Assembly (NCBI GenBank): GCA_910577505.1
Contig: CAJTLN010000003.1
Coordinates: 197,119-261,118 of the forward strand
From: an uncultured Bacilli bacterium
Lineage (GTDB): Bacteria > Bacillota_I > Bacilli_A > RF39 > UBA660
Length of the DNA: 64,000 nucleotides
Direction: 5' to 3'
Below the pieces are notes generated by a model. It was given only the letters and a program-made list of their open reading frames with translations. It was not told the DNA's origin and did no database searches. A program made the translations under genes and the position numbers. Shown here piece by piece: positions 45,321-53,439 of this stretch. Within the stretch, counting starts at the first letter, position 1. Each line of letters opens with the position of its first letter.

Positions 45321-45554
45321 ATGAAAAAAGAAAAAATTGAACAAATTGAAAAGATTCTTAGTAAAGCTATTCAATTGTTAAATGAAACCGATTATATGAG
45401 TTTAATAGAAGAAAATGATAATTTAAAATCATATGATTCTATTATGACAAAATATGATGAAGTAAATTGCTCTGATATTTATTTAAAACAATTAGATGAA
45501 ACTATGCTTGATGATATAATAAATTATTTGGAAAAAAGATTGACTATAAATTAG
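45321..45554 (+). CDS. Small acidic helical protein, unknown
   Basis: A 77-aa helical protein (KKEKIEQIEKILSKAIQLLNE ... DDIINYLEKRL) with no recognised family. It is supported as a real gene by a promoter-like pair of boxes, GAGGGAG seven bases before ATG, and a 13-bp terminator stem covering its stop codon. It converges with the serpin gene. It could be a small binding or antitoxin-like protein, but nothing specific shows that. Confidence 0.65.
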   Translation: MKKEKIEQIEKILSKAIQLLNETDYMSLIEENDNLKSYDSIMTKYDEVNCSDIYLKQLDETMLDDIINYLEKRLTIN

Positions 45555-45564
45555 TCAATCTTTT
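45534..45564 (+). terminator. Bidirectional terminator between the small protein and serpin genes
   Basis: A 13-bp perfect stem (45534-45546 with 45552-45564) and 5-nt loop, A-rich on the left and T-rich on the right, overlapping both converging stop codons. Confidence 0.85.
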
Positions 45565-47098
45565 ATATTTCATTAACTTTTCCAATAAAAATAATATCAT
45601 TTGTATAATTGTTGATAATTAAGAAAGCAAATGGTCTATTTAGAATTACTTCTTTTTTAAATTCTTCTATTTCTATATTTTCCATATTCTTTAAAGAAAT
45701 AGTGTTTTCTACTGTTCCTTTCTCATCTATTATTATGTTTACTTTTTGAATATTCTTTTTTATATTTATTTTCTCATCACTTATTTTAGAAAAATTGGAT
45801 TTGTTAGTAAACAACTCATGAATATTATAATTTTTTAAAAGTTCTGTAATATCTAATTCATATTGAATATTAAATTTAGGTATTCCTATTAGTAAGGAAT
45901 CTTGTTTTTTTGATTGGAGTAAATTTTCTAAATCTAAACTACTTATTGGAACATCATCATAATTTTTAGGTAGTATACCTACAAAACTATAATCTTTATT
46001 TTTAAAATCTTTAATAAAACCTGTGGCGTAATCATTTTCCAAATAAATTGTATCTTTTTCTTTTATATACATCATATCTACAACAGATACTTTATTATTA
46101 TAATTATAAAATTCTTTATTTAGGACGTAGCTGCTTTTTATAGGCGTATTCCATTCATAATTAAAATTCAAGCTATTAATCATTATATAGTCATTATTTA
46201 TTAAATCTTTTTCTTCAACTACTCTATTTATTTCATTCATACTTATTTCTTTTATTTTATTATTTATGATATTTATTGCTTCTTTACTATTTGAAAAGTC
46301 TATGGAATTAATATTAAATTTATAATGTTCAATATTATCTAAATATTCATTATTAATATTTTTATCGTTTAGTTTGTTATTAGTAAATAACTCATTATAA
46401 TTTGTTACTTTATTTGATATCTTATATAATTCATAGTTGTATAAAACGTCGTCGAGCATTGATTTCAATGTATATTCGTTAGAAATTAAATCTTTCTCTG
46501 AAATAGCATAATTGCTGATGTTTTTTTCTGTTAATTCATTTTGATAAGTCATGCGTTCATAACTAAGTTCTATTTTTTTTAATAGTACTTGTAGTTTTGA
46601 CTTTTCTGTTTGATTGAAGTTACTTATTTTTGAAATTGTTAATTCATGATAATAGTTGTTTTCAAGCTCTTTAATATAATTTTCATATATTTGTTTAAAT
46701 TTTTCATCTGTAGAAGATGTTTTATTTAACGAAGATAGTTTTTCTTTCATATCACTATTTATATCTTTATAGTTTTTTTTGAAATATGATTTTAATTCTT
46801 TAGTACTATTGTTATCTGTACCATTATACAGGATTGCTAAACCGGTATCAATATTAAGAGGAGAAATTAATTTATTTGAAGATGTATCTATGTAATCTAT
46901 CATATTTGCTGCTCTATTGGCAGAATAAAGATTACCAGTAAAATACTTGATTTCTTCTTTTTGGGGTTCTTTTTTATGAATATTTATCGATGTTATTAAA
47001 ACTACTACAATTAAAAAAAGTATGATAAATAATAACAAGGCAATTCTTATTTGTTCTTTATTCTTTGAGGAAGAACTTTTTTTCTTACCTTTTTTCAA
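45563..47098 (-). CDS. Membrane-anchored serpin-family protein
   Basis: A 511-aa protein with a Lys/Ser-rich start, a membrane helix at about residues 18-40 and an outer serpin fold. Serpin signatures include ISPLNIDTGLAILYNGTDNNST near the front, INSLNFNYEWNTPI (breach/shutter strands), VVDMMYIKEK, SFVGILPKN, IGIPKFNIQYELDITELL, and the end RPFAFLIINNYTNDIIFIGKVNEI. Serpins trap serine or cysteine proteases through a reactive loop; the loop region here, VNIIIDEKGTVENTISLKNMENIEIEEF, keeps the DEKGTVE hinge. An insertion of roughly 100 residues between the first two blocks is unusual. It may protect the cell from host or competitor proteases. Confidence 0.85.
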   Translation of the reverse strand: MKKGKKKSSSSKNKEQIRIALLLFIILFLIVVVLITSINIHKKEPQKEEIKYFTGNLYSANRAANMIDYIDTSSNKLISPLNIDTGLAILYNGTDNNSTKELKSYFKKNYKDINSDMKEKLSSLNKTSSTDEKFKQIYENYIKELENNYYHELTISKISNFNQTEKSKLQVLLKKIELSYERMTYQNELTEKNISNYAISEKDLISNEYTLKSMLDDVLYNYELYKISNKVTNYNELFTNNKLNDKNINNEYLDNIEHYKFNINSIDFSNSKEAINIINNKIKEISMNEINRVVEEKDLINNDYIMINSLNFNYEWNTPIKSSYVLNKEFYNYNNKVSVVDMMYIKEKDTIYLENDYATGFIKDFKNKDYSFVGILPKNYDDVPISSLDLENLLQSKKQDSLLIGIPKFNIQYELDITELLKNYNIHELFTNKSNFSKISDEKINIKKNIQKVNIIIDEKGTVENTISLKNMENIEIEEFKKEVILNRPFAFLIINNYTNDIIFIGKVNEI

Positions 47099-47163
47099 TA
47101 CAATGCACCACTTTCCAACATTAGAATTAATGCGTATTGTTATTATATCATATTTTATGAAAG

Positions 47164-47625
47164 TTATAGTTTAATTTCTCTTTTAATCATTTTTATTATA
47201 TTTCCAAATAATAAATAATACAGTAGTATCCACACACATATTGATATTGCTACAAAAGTATATTCTTCTTTATTTATGCAGTATACTATGTCTAATATCA
47301 TTATAGAAGTTAATAAAGTTATAAATATTGCTATCAAAGTATATTTGCACAAACGATTGGTTCCCTTGATTCTATTTTCAATAAAAGTTATAACCTCATC
47401 ATTTCCATTTCTACCGAAAATCATTGATACAAGTGTTAATATTGTTTTTATAATATTTGTTAAACATAAAGATGAAAATAATAATAGCATTGGAATAGTA
47501 ATAAAAAGATAATAATAATTAAGAATTAATAGCAATCTATATAAGACTATAGCAGCTACTAAATAAATTATTATACTGACAATGTATAATGTTATATTAA
47601 TTATTTTATTTCTTTTGTATTCCAT
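47164..47625 (-). CDS. Four-helix membrane protein, unknown
   Basis: A 153-aa protein with four hydrophobic helices (about residues 9-30, 37-62, 92-112 and 120-142) and a short hydrophilic loop containing FGRNGNDEVITFIENRIKG. No family recognised. Start is ATG 47623-47625 with AAAGGTG about six bases upstream; a GTG nine bases further up lies in that site. It is likely co-transcribed with the DnaQ-like gene, which ends 40 bp upstream. Confidence 0.65.
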   Translation of the reverse strand: MEYKRNKIINITLYIVSIIIYLVAAIVLYRLLLILNYYYLFITIPMLLLFSSLCLTNIIKTILTLVSMIFGRNGNDEVITFIENRIKGTNRLCKYTLIAIFITLLTSIMILDIVYCINKEEYTFVAISICVWILLYYLLFGNIIKMIKREIKL

Positions 47626-47665
47626 TATCTTCACCTTTTATTCTTATTTTTATTATATCACATTT

Positions 47666-48121
47666 TTATAAATGTTTTATTAATGATTCATATAAAATAT
47701 CGACAATATAATTTGATGGCTCCAATTCATATTTTTTTATTAATTCATCAATAATATTATCATTATATTTTGTATCTAAATAAGTGAATATAGACTCTTT
47801 TTTATTTGGGATTGTTTCTAAAAAATTTTCAGTATATAAGTTATCAATTATAAGAAGTGGTAGATCTCCTATCCATTCTTTAAAGCTTTCTAAAATTTCT
47901 TTTGTACTATTTTTATAAATAAAGGAACTTTTATCATAGCTAATCAAATCTTTGAAATCTTGTAAAGCAATTAAATCTTCTCTTAAACGATAATCAAATC
48001 TATCCAATAAATTTAAACCTTTTAACTTTATTGCTGATAATTGAATAATATCTCCCTTTTTAGGATGAATTGCTGTTGGAATAATTTCTAAAATTATATA
48101 TTGTTCTTTTAATAAATCCAT
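47666..48121 (-). CDS. DnaQ-like (RNase T fold) protein lacking catalytic acids
   Basis: A 151-aa protein whose strand order follows the 3'-5' exonuclease domain: EQYIILEIIPTAIHPKKGDIIQLSAIKLKGLNLLDRFDYRL parallels the ExoI block FDxETTGLxxxxDxIIEIGAVKxxxxxxxDxF, and STKEILESFKEWIGDLPLLIIDNLYTENFL parallels the ExoII block with HNAxFDxxFL. However the DxE pair reads as hydrophobic residues here and the HN...D acid is replaced, so catalysis is unlikely. Start is ATG 48119-48121 with GAGG seven bases upstream; a TTG 18 bases earlier precedes that site. It may retain nucleic-acid or protein binding. Confidence 0.55.
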   Translation of the reverse strand: MDLLKEQYIILEIIPTAIHPKKGDIIQLSAIKLKGLNLLDRFDYRLREDLIALQDFKDLISYDKSSFIYKNSTKEILESFKEWIGDLPLLIIDNLYTENFLETIPNKKESIFTYLDTKYNDNIIDELIKKYELEPSNYIVDILYESLIKHL

Positions 48122-48170
48122 AATTTTTCCTCTTTTCAAAATATTTCTTTTATATTATACCACAAGGTAA

Positions 48171-48195
48171 AAGGATACTCTATTTGAGTATCCTT
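48171..48195 (-). terminator. Intrinsic terminator downstream of the 257-aa secreted protein gene
   Basis: A 10-bp perfect stem (AAGGATACTC with GAGTATCCTT), 5-nt loop, TTTT tail on the minus strand, about 100 bases past the stop codon. Confidence 0.68.
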
Positions 48196-48298
48196 AGTAT
48201 ACAGTTTTTTTAAATTAGTAAATTAAAAAGTTTTTATAAGCAATTGTTGTACAAGTAAAAATTAAATAAGAAGTACCATTATTTAAAAATTTCTTTTA

Positions 48299-49072
48299 TT
48301 ACCAAGTGCCTGTCCATTTAACAGTAGCTTCATTCATACTGTCATAATAAGTATAATTTGCTGGTTGTATTCCACAAGTGTCAATATAGATATCTTTGGC
48401 CATACTATAACTAATTGACTTTTGTGCGTGGGCATAGTCTGCATCTAATTCTTGTTCTACAACCGTTGTTGATGAATTCGTTTTTTCAACTAAAATATAA
48501 ATAGATTGCGTTAATGAAGCTAAAGGCATATCTGGTAATGGAAATACAACTCCTGATCCATTGACTCCTTTATAGTTGTAATAACCGCTATTAATAGTGT
48601 CACATACTCCATTAACTGTACAGTAACTTTGTTCAAAATCAATTTCTCCAGATAGTTTAACACTTGCAAAGTACCCTAATCCAATAACATCATAACTCCT
48701 TGTTGATGGCATTAGCTTCCATGTTAAATCACCTTTATATTTATAGTAATAGCTATTATATTTGCTTATAGTAGCTGTCAGTCTTTTATAAGTTGTTTCT
48801 ATTGATACTGATTGAGGACTTATATTATTATCAGGTGAAATGCTATTATATTCCTCTTCACTAATCTCAGTCGTGATGGAGTGAACCTCACTCTGATTAG
48901 CTGCTCTCATTAGAGACGAATCATTTAGTACTGTAACAGTTTTATAATATTTTGTTGTTTGTGCTACTACTTCTTCTAGCTCATTATCATCTAATAAATT
49001 TTCTGCGTTAACATTTGCAATGAAGCACACAAATAATAATAGAAAAATTATTAGATATTTTTTCTTTTTCAT
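48299..49072 (-). CDS. Secreted protein of unknown function next to an XRE regulator
   Basis: A 257-aa protein with a classical signal peptide (residues 1-23, MKKKKYLIIFLLLFVC then a VNA-E cleavage site). The mature part has a Thr/Val-rich start, a beta-rich middle (TYKRLTATISKYNSYYYKYKGDLTWKLMPS), a Cys pair in YCTVNGVCD, and a C-terminal DTCGIQPANYTYYDSMNEATVKWTGTW. No family recognised. The true start is ATG 49070-49072 with AGAGGAGG six bases upstream. It lies downstream of and in the same direction as the membrane-tethered XRE regulator; two repeated boxes in the gap suggest it is that regulator's target. Confidence 0.75.
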   Translation of the reverse strand: MKKKKYLIIFLLLFVCFIANVNAENLLDDNELEEVVAQTTKYYKTVTVLNDSSLMRAANQSEVHSITTEISEEEYNSISPDNNISPQSVSIETTYKRLTATISKYNSYYYKYKGDLTWKLMPSTRSYDVIGLGYFASVKLSGEIDFEQSYCTVNGVCDTINSGYYNYKGVNGSGVVFPLPDMPLASLTQSIYILVEKTNSSTTVVEQELDADYAHAQKSISYSMAKDIYIDTCGIQPANYTYYDSMNEATVKWTGTW

Positions 49073-49125
49073 TATTACCTCCTCTCTACCTTCCCATAGT
49101 ATCACATGGAGTCGAAAAAACACGA

Positions 49126-49158
49126 TAGAGTTTAGCTCAAATTTGTAGAGTTTCACTC
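49126..49158. promoter_or_regulatory. Pair of TAGAGTTT boxes 20 bp apart, candidate operator
   Basis: TAGAGTTTAGCTC at 49126-49138 and TAGAGTTTCACTC at 49146-49158 are direct repeats spaced exactly 20 bp, two helical turns. The second is also a 6-bp inverted repeat (TAGAGT ttc ACTCTA). They lie between the XRE regulator gene and the secreted-protein gene. Confidence 0.5.
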
Positions 49159-49215
49159 TATTTTTTTGTTCTTATCATAAAATATAATCGAGAATTATCT
49201 TCTGATATAAATGTA

Positions 49216-49980
49216 TTAAATAAATATTGGATTTAACTCTATTTTAGATTCAATAAAATCATTTTCTCCATTATTTTTAGAATATACAATTCTTATAGTT
49301 GCGTCATCATTTTTACCTTCTAAATTTATATTCTTATTAGAATATTTCCCTTCTTTCAAATCGATTTGCTTTATCAAATCACTTAATTTATATTTTTTAT
49401 TCTCCCCTTCACTCGTTTCATATTTGTATATTGTGTCATTACCTACATTAATATAAATTTTAACATTGTCTGTAAATATTTCTGTACTTGTACCGCGCGA
49501 TAATTCTTGATAATTAAATTTTTCTATTAATATTAATCTATTTTCAGTATTATAAATTAAATATCCTTTTAAACTTATATGTTCATCTTGGCTTTTTATT
49601 TCATATACTTTTACTTCATTTGTTGTATCAGAAGGTTTCTTACGTTTTAAAAATATGGTAGTAGATAACAAAATGAAATTTAGAATTACAAGGAGAATAC
49701 ATATAGTTATGATAACTGGTTTAAACTTTCCATTACTTTTTTCTTCCTTAGAATCATTAGAGATATTTTGATTACTATTGAGATATCCTAATAGAACCAT
49801 AATATCTGCATCTAAAACTTTACTTAATGGACCTAACATAGATATATCTGGTAAATTGCAGTCACATTCCCATTTACTAATTGCAGTATTACTTATACCT
49901 AACAAATTTGCTAATTCTCTTTGCGTTAGTCCTTTCTTTTTTCTTAACTTTTCGATATATTTACCCATTCTGTTATCCAT
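49216..49980 (-). CDS. XRE-family regulator with a membrane helix and extracytoplasmic domain
   Basis: A 254-aa protein: an N-terminal HTH_3 domain (residues 6-64, with LTQRELANLLGISNTAISKWECDCNLPDISML), a linker, a membrane helix at about 90-111, and an outer beta-rich domain of about 140 residues. This one-component architecture can couple an outside signal directly to DNA binding. GGAAGG lies upstream of the ATG. It is transcribed towards the secreted protein gene; candidate operators lie between the two. Its signal is unknown. Confidence 0.85.
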   Translation of the reverse strand: MDNRMGKYIEKLRKKKGLTQRELANLLGISNTAISKWECDCNLPDISMLGPLSKVLDADIMVLLGYLNSNQNISNDSKEEKSNGKFKPVIITICILLVILNFILLSTTIFLKRKKPSDTTNEVKVYEIKSQDEHISLKGYLIYNTENRLILIEKFNYQELSRGTSTEIFTDNVKIYINVGNDTIYKYETSEGENKKYKLSDLIKQIDLKEGKYSNKNINLEGKNDDATIRIVYSKNNGENDFIESKIELNPIFI

Positions 49981-50343
49981 TTTTTATCGTCCTTCCTGAT
50001 ATGTGGCAAAAATAAAAATACTCTGTGAAAGAGTATTTTCTTAATATTATTTTTTTGAAATTATTAATATTAAAACTTATAATTAACAATAATAATGATA
50101 TTTTTAAATACTCTTCACTATAAATCATAATTTAAAAGTTTATTTAATTGAAAAAGTATTGAATATTTTAAAAATGTTAAATTGACTGAAAACTAAATCA
50201 AACAAAGTTTGATGGTATTTATATTAATTTAAAAATCTATCAAATTTTTTTGGCTTAATCTTATTACTAAATAATCTTTTAATATTTAAATATTTTATTT
50301 CACTTCAAATATAATAACATATTTTAAATTGAATGTCTTTATA
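49981..50343. other. 363-bp gap without a gene
   Basis: Very AT-rich. It contains one clear hairpin at 50015-50039 and a short palindrome TCAAAC-aaa-GTTTGA near 50200. I see no open frame with a ribosome binding site, no tRNA and no repeat family. Confidence 0.6.
50015..50039 (-). terminator. Hairpin terminator upstream of the XRE gene
   Basis: A 10-bp perfect stem (AAAATACTCT with AGAGTATTTT) and 5-nt loop followed by TATTTTT on the minus strand. It probably ends transcripts from the serine hydrolase gene, though that stop codon is 300 bp away. Confidence 0.6.
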
Positions 50344-51411
50344 TTATTTAATTAAGTTATTTAATTCATTTATTTCTTTAGATATGCTTCGTATTAAATC
50401 CGCAACATAATATTCTCCTTTATTTTTTTCTCTTGTTAGAATTACTATTATATAAGGGTTCTCTGTATCAAATATTCCTACATCATGAAAATAATCATTT
50501 GAATTGCCATACTTATGTAAATTTATAAAATTATAATCAAAAGATAGATAATTGCCATAATCATTTACAAAATATGATTTTAATTCGTCACCATATGAAT
50601 TATTTTTTATTAAATTATATAAATGTGAAAGATATGTTAATTGATCTGTAACTGTAGTGTTACAAAAATAATTATGGCAAGTAAGATTATTGCCACCTAT
50701 TTTTACAGCATAGTTTTTTATATTGCTAAAGCCCACCTTATTTATTATATAATTATGAGCAGAATTATCTGATTTACTGATAGCTAATTTTACTTTTTCT
50801 CGAAGTTCTGGATTACTTAGATTATTTTCATATATATACATAGCATCTAGAGTTTTTATTAAGCTAGCGCCAAAATAATCTTTATTTTCATTATAAAGAA
50901 AAGTAAAATTCGAATTTATATTTATGTATCCAATACTGATATCATATGCATTTAATTTAGATTTCAAGTTATTTAAACGATTGATAATATCAATGTTTTC
51001 TGTTTTAGAATTAAAATACTTTTTAATATTAGGAGTTACTTTTACTTTACGTATAGATTGAGTACTATTACCAGATGAATCTTTTACAAAATATTTTATC
51101 TCATAATCTCCTATTTTAGATGTTTCTAAATTTGTTTCTATTATAACTGATGATGAAATATCTCCATCTATATTATCATAGGCAGAAAATCCTGGTTCAA
51201 CATATTCTTCGTTTAATTTTATTTCAATGTTATCTCCTACTAAAGTAATTTCTGGTTTGATTATATCTTCTTTTGGAATATATTTAATATTGTTATTTGT
51301 TATTTCTGATTTATGATTATAATTTGTAATTGAAAATGAAAAAGATGCTATTGATAAAAATAATGCAACGAATAAAAAAACTATTAACATATGCATTTTT
51401 TTTATTTTCAT
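50344..51411 (-). CDS. Class-A beta-lactamase-fold serine hydrolase with a DUF5011 Ig-like domain
   Basis: A 355-aa extracytoplasmic protein. After a membrane helix or signal anchor (about residues 6-28) comes a DUF5011-type domain at about 52-126 (EEYVEPGFSAYDNIDGDISSSV ... VKDSSGNSTQ), common in surface proteins. The catalytic domain follows: the SxxK motif is ASLIK (Ser183, Lys186), the second motif is SDN (214-216). The KTG motif is not clearly present; HKYGN is the nearest candidate. The motif set suggests a wall-acting hydrolase or relic rather than a true beta-lactamase. Start ATG 51409-51411 has TAGGTG five bases upstream. The gene upstream (51.5 kb) ends 45 bp away, with a terminator between. 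Confidence 0.78.
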   Translation of the reverse strand: MKIKKMHMLIVFLFVALFLSIASFSFSITNYNHKSEITNNNIKYIPKEDIIKPEITLVGDNIEIKLNEEYVEPGFSAYDNIDGDISSSVIIETNLETSKIGDYEIKYFVKDSSGNSTQSIRKVKVTPNIKKYFNSKTENIDIINRLNNLKSKLNAYDISIGYININSNFTFLYNENKDYFGASLIKTLDAMYIYENNLSNPELREKVKLAISKSDNSAHNYIINKVGFSNIKNYAVKIGGNNLTCHNYFCNTTVTDQLTYLSHLYNLIKNNSYGDELKSYFVNDYGNYLSFDYNFINLHKYGNSNDYFHDVGIFDTENPYIIVILTREKNKGEYYVADLIRSISKEINELNNLIK

Positions 51412-51435
51412 AACATCACCTACTTTTAATAAATA

Positions 51436-51458
51436 AAAGCATGATTTTCTCATGCTTT
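51436..51458 (-). terminator. Intrinsic terminator of the 137-aa protein gene
   Basis: A 9-bp perfect stem (AAAGCATGA with TCATGCTTT) and 5-nt loop, followed by TTATTTATT on the minus strand. Confidence 0.75.
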
Positions 51459-51870
51459 ATTCACATACTTTTTTTACATATTCATAAATTGTTGAATTAT
51501 AATTATATAAAGCACTTGTATCACTACGATAAACATTATTACTTTCGTCTGCATCGAAAGCTATATATTTGTCTTCTACCATTATTTTATAATCTCCATT
51601 AATTTGACCTTTTGTTCTTTTTGACTCAGATAGTCTCATTATTTTATTATATTCAGATTGGAGTGTTTTAATATCATCAACATTTAGCTTACAAGTACGA
51701 TATTCATGTTCATCTTCGCTTTCTTCTTTATCAAATAATTTATAAACTTTTATGTCCAGCAATTCTGTAGTTGTATTATTTGATTTACTAAAAATAAATG
51801 CTAGAAGGCAGATTGTTATCATTATGATACCAACTATTATAGCTATTTTTACTTCTCTATTTTCTACCAT
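51457..51870 (-). CDS. Small single-pass membrane-anchored protein, unknown
   Basis: A 137-aa protein with a membrane helix at about residues 9-28 and an outer part containing two Cys (YRTCKLN and the final KKVCE), which may pair. No family recognised. The 266 bp upstream (51871-52137) contain only AT-rich sequence and the terminator of the next gene. Function unknown. Confidence 0.65.
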   Translation of the reverse strand: MVENREVKIAIIVGIIMITICLLAFIFSKSNNTTTELLDIKVYKLFDKEESEDEHEYRTCKLNVDDIKTLQSEYNKIMRLSESKRTKGQINGDYKIMVEDKYIAFDADESNNVYRSDTSALYNYNSTIYEYVKKVCE

Positions 51871-52102
51871 TTTACATCACCTATTTTAAGTATATCATAT
51901 TATTTAATTACTTTATATATTAATTGAATATATGAATTGTTTAAAGTATTACATTCTATAAGTTAAAGAGTTTTTGAATAAAATAGAATAATTAGTTTTC
52001 AACCATATACAGGATATTCTTTACTGGTCGTAACTAAGTATAATTTTTTACATCAATCACATAAATAAAGTTGTTATAGGTTTGCCTACTTTTTTATTTA
52101 AA

Positions 52103-52126
52103 AAAAATACCAAAAATAGTATTTTT
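52103..52126 (-). terminator. Intrinsic terminator of the 157-aa membrane protein gene
   Basis: An 8-bp stem (AAAAATAC with GTATTTTT), 8-nt loop and T-run on the minus strand. Confidence 0.62.
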
Positions 52127-52137
52127 AAATAAATTCA

Positions 52138-52611
52138 TTAATTTTTAGATTCTAAATATTTTTCAAATCCTTTTTGAGAAATAACATAAAGATTACTTTT
52201 AGACCCCTTCATACAATCAAATAAATAGCCTTTTTCCCCTTTGGCCTCCTTATTGCATGATAAAGCTCTTCCTTTATAAATATTCCCGTCTTCAGCTTCA
52301 ATTTCGTAGTAGTATTGACTAGGATTACAATCTAGTAATTCTATATATTCAATAATTGTCCCTTCTAAATATTTAACTTTAGTAATTCGACTAAAATTAA
52401 TAAGACAAAAAAAAGCATCAAGTATTAAAATAGAACCACAACAAATCAAAATAACTTCCAAGCTAAATTCTCCAATAAGATACAATAACAACAATAAAGA
52501 AGGAATAATTATCGCTGTTGCCGCAAAACCTATTTGAACTGAACCTTTAAAAATTTCTTTGAATATTTTGCGCACAGCCTTATCCATATTTACATCAGCA
52601 TCTTTCCACAT
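52138..52611 (-). CDS. Two-helix membrane protein, unknown
   Basis: A 157-aa protein with a charged N-terminus, two membrane helices at about residues 28-47 and 50-70, and a soluble C-terminal part with strands (YYYEIEAEDGNIYKGRALSCNKEAKGEKGYLFDCMKG) resembling small DUF3592-like domains. AAAGGAG lies seven bases upstream of the ATG. It is the last gene before the island and shares no sequence with it. Confidence 0.65.
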   Translation of the reverse strand: MWKDADVNMDKAVRKIFKEIFKGSVQIGFAATAIIIPSLLLLLYLIGEFSLEVILICCGSILILDAFFCLINFSRITKVKYLEGTIIEYIELLDCNPSQYYYEIEAEDGNIYKGRALSCNKEAKGEKGYLFDCMKGSKSNLYVISQKGFEKYLESKN

Positions 52612-52752
52612 ATAAAAACTCCTTTAACAAAAACTATCTTCTTAATGTAATTATAGCAAAAATCTTAATATAAATAAATAAACATTTACTTTGTACATTA
52701 TAAAGGCTAATAGATATTTTCATATTTTTGTCCTACTAGATGCATCTTTTTC

Positions 52753-52803
52753 TTTATTTATAAAGTTTTATCTCTTACTCATCACGCATAAACATTCAAC
52801 GTG
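52753..52803 (-). repeat. Left island junction: remnant of the original rlmD 3' end (candidate att site)
   Basis: This 51-bp stretch is 43/51 identical to 61767-61817, the 3' end of rlmD and the sequence downstream. The best part, 52783-52803, matches 61797-61817 with one mismatch. Read on the minus strand in the rlmD frame it gives HVECLCVMSKR and a TAA stop, compared with HVECVCVLNRR in the intact gene. Similarity breaks off at 52804. This is what remains when an element inserts into the end of a gene and supplies a replacement end. Confidence 0.72.
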
Positions 52804-52810
52804 CGTTGTT

Positions 52811-52872
52811 TGTATATTATGAATAGTTGACCTTTACATGTTTGGGTATAACTGACTATGTCATAATATACA
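52811..52872. repeat. Interrupted inverted repeat inside the left island end
   Basis: TGTATATTATGA (52811-52822) pairs perfectly with TCATAATATACA (52861-52872), and the pairing continues inward with ATAGT (52823-52827) and ACTAT (52855-52859) after one bulged base. It leaves a 27-nt loop. It lies between the rlmD remnant and the recombinase fragment and could be a recombinase binding site or the terminator of that gene. Confidence 0.6.
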
Positions 52873-52905
52873 TATCAAATAGATACAATGTTTATTATGA
52901 ATATA

Positions 52906-53394
52906 TCATTTTTCTACTTCTACTCTTACTCTTATTTTAGTTTGCAATTCCTTATGAGTTTTTCCATTTTCATCTTTGTAAAATACATAATATTCTTGAT
53001 TACTATAAAAGTCAAATACATTTACAAAATTTTCGCTATCAGAAAGATTATTATTAGATAATATAACATCTTTTTTTAAATCATTTCTATTAGTTTCATT
53101 AAATTTTGTTTTGCATATAAATCTTATCATATTTTCTTCTTTTTTTCCAGTTTCATCATAGCCACCTATGATAATATAATCTACCAGAGCGTCAAACACA
53201 TCTCTATCAAATCCTTCAAGAATTTTATTAGAACTTAATGTGTTTTTAATTTTGTTTATCCCATCTTCTATTTTGTCATCATCTTCAGATAATAAATTAT
53301 ATTGCTCTATTTCTTTGTTAATTTTCTCTAATTTACTATCTAATTTTTCTTTTTTTTGATTATAAGTTTCTTTATCAATAGTACCATCTGGCAA
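52906..53394 (-). pseudogene. C-terminal fragment of a large serine recombinase
   Basis: About 162 residues resembling the end of large serine recombinases: LPDGTIDKETYNQKKEKLDSKLEKINKEIEQ (the coiled-coil motif that follows the zinc ribbon) and FDRDVFDALVDYIIIGGYDETGK, then strands. The N-terminal resolvase domain with its catalytic Ser, the recombinase domain and the zinc ribbon are missing. Upstream in this frame a TAA appears within about 45 bases, in a GC-rich hairpin that borders the permease gene. The fragment therefore looks like the leftover of a deletion. It is the only recombination gene on the island. Confidence 0.78.
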
Positions 53395-53402
53395 TGAACT
53401 AC

Positions 53403-53422
53403 CTCGGGGCAGAGCCTCGGAG
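53403..53422. other. GC-rich hairpin at the deletion junction
   Basis: CTCGGGGC (53403-53410) pairs with GCCTCGGAG (53414-53422) with one bulged G and one wobble, around an AGA loop. It is a conspicuous GC-rich patch in AT-rich surroundings and lies exactly between the truncated recombinase and the permease stop codon. No T-run follows on either strand. Confidence 0.55.
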
Positions 53423-53439
53423 AATTACACCCTAAGAGA

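Noticed and set aside
49146..49170. Plus-strand terminator at TAGAGTTTCACTCTA followed by T7
   Set aside because: No plus-strand gene ends there, and a second copy of the box lies 20 bp away, so an operator is the better reading.
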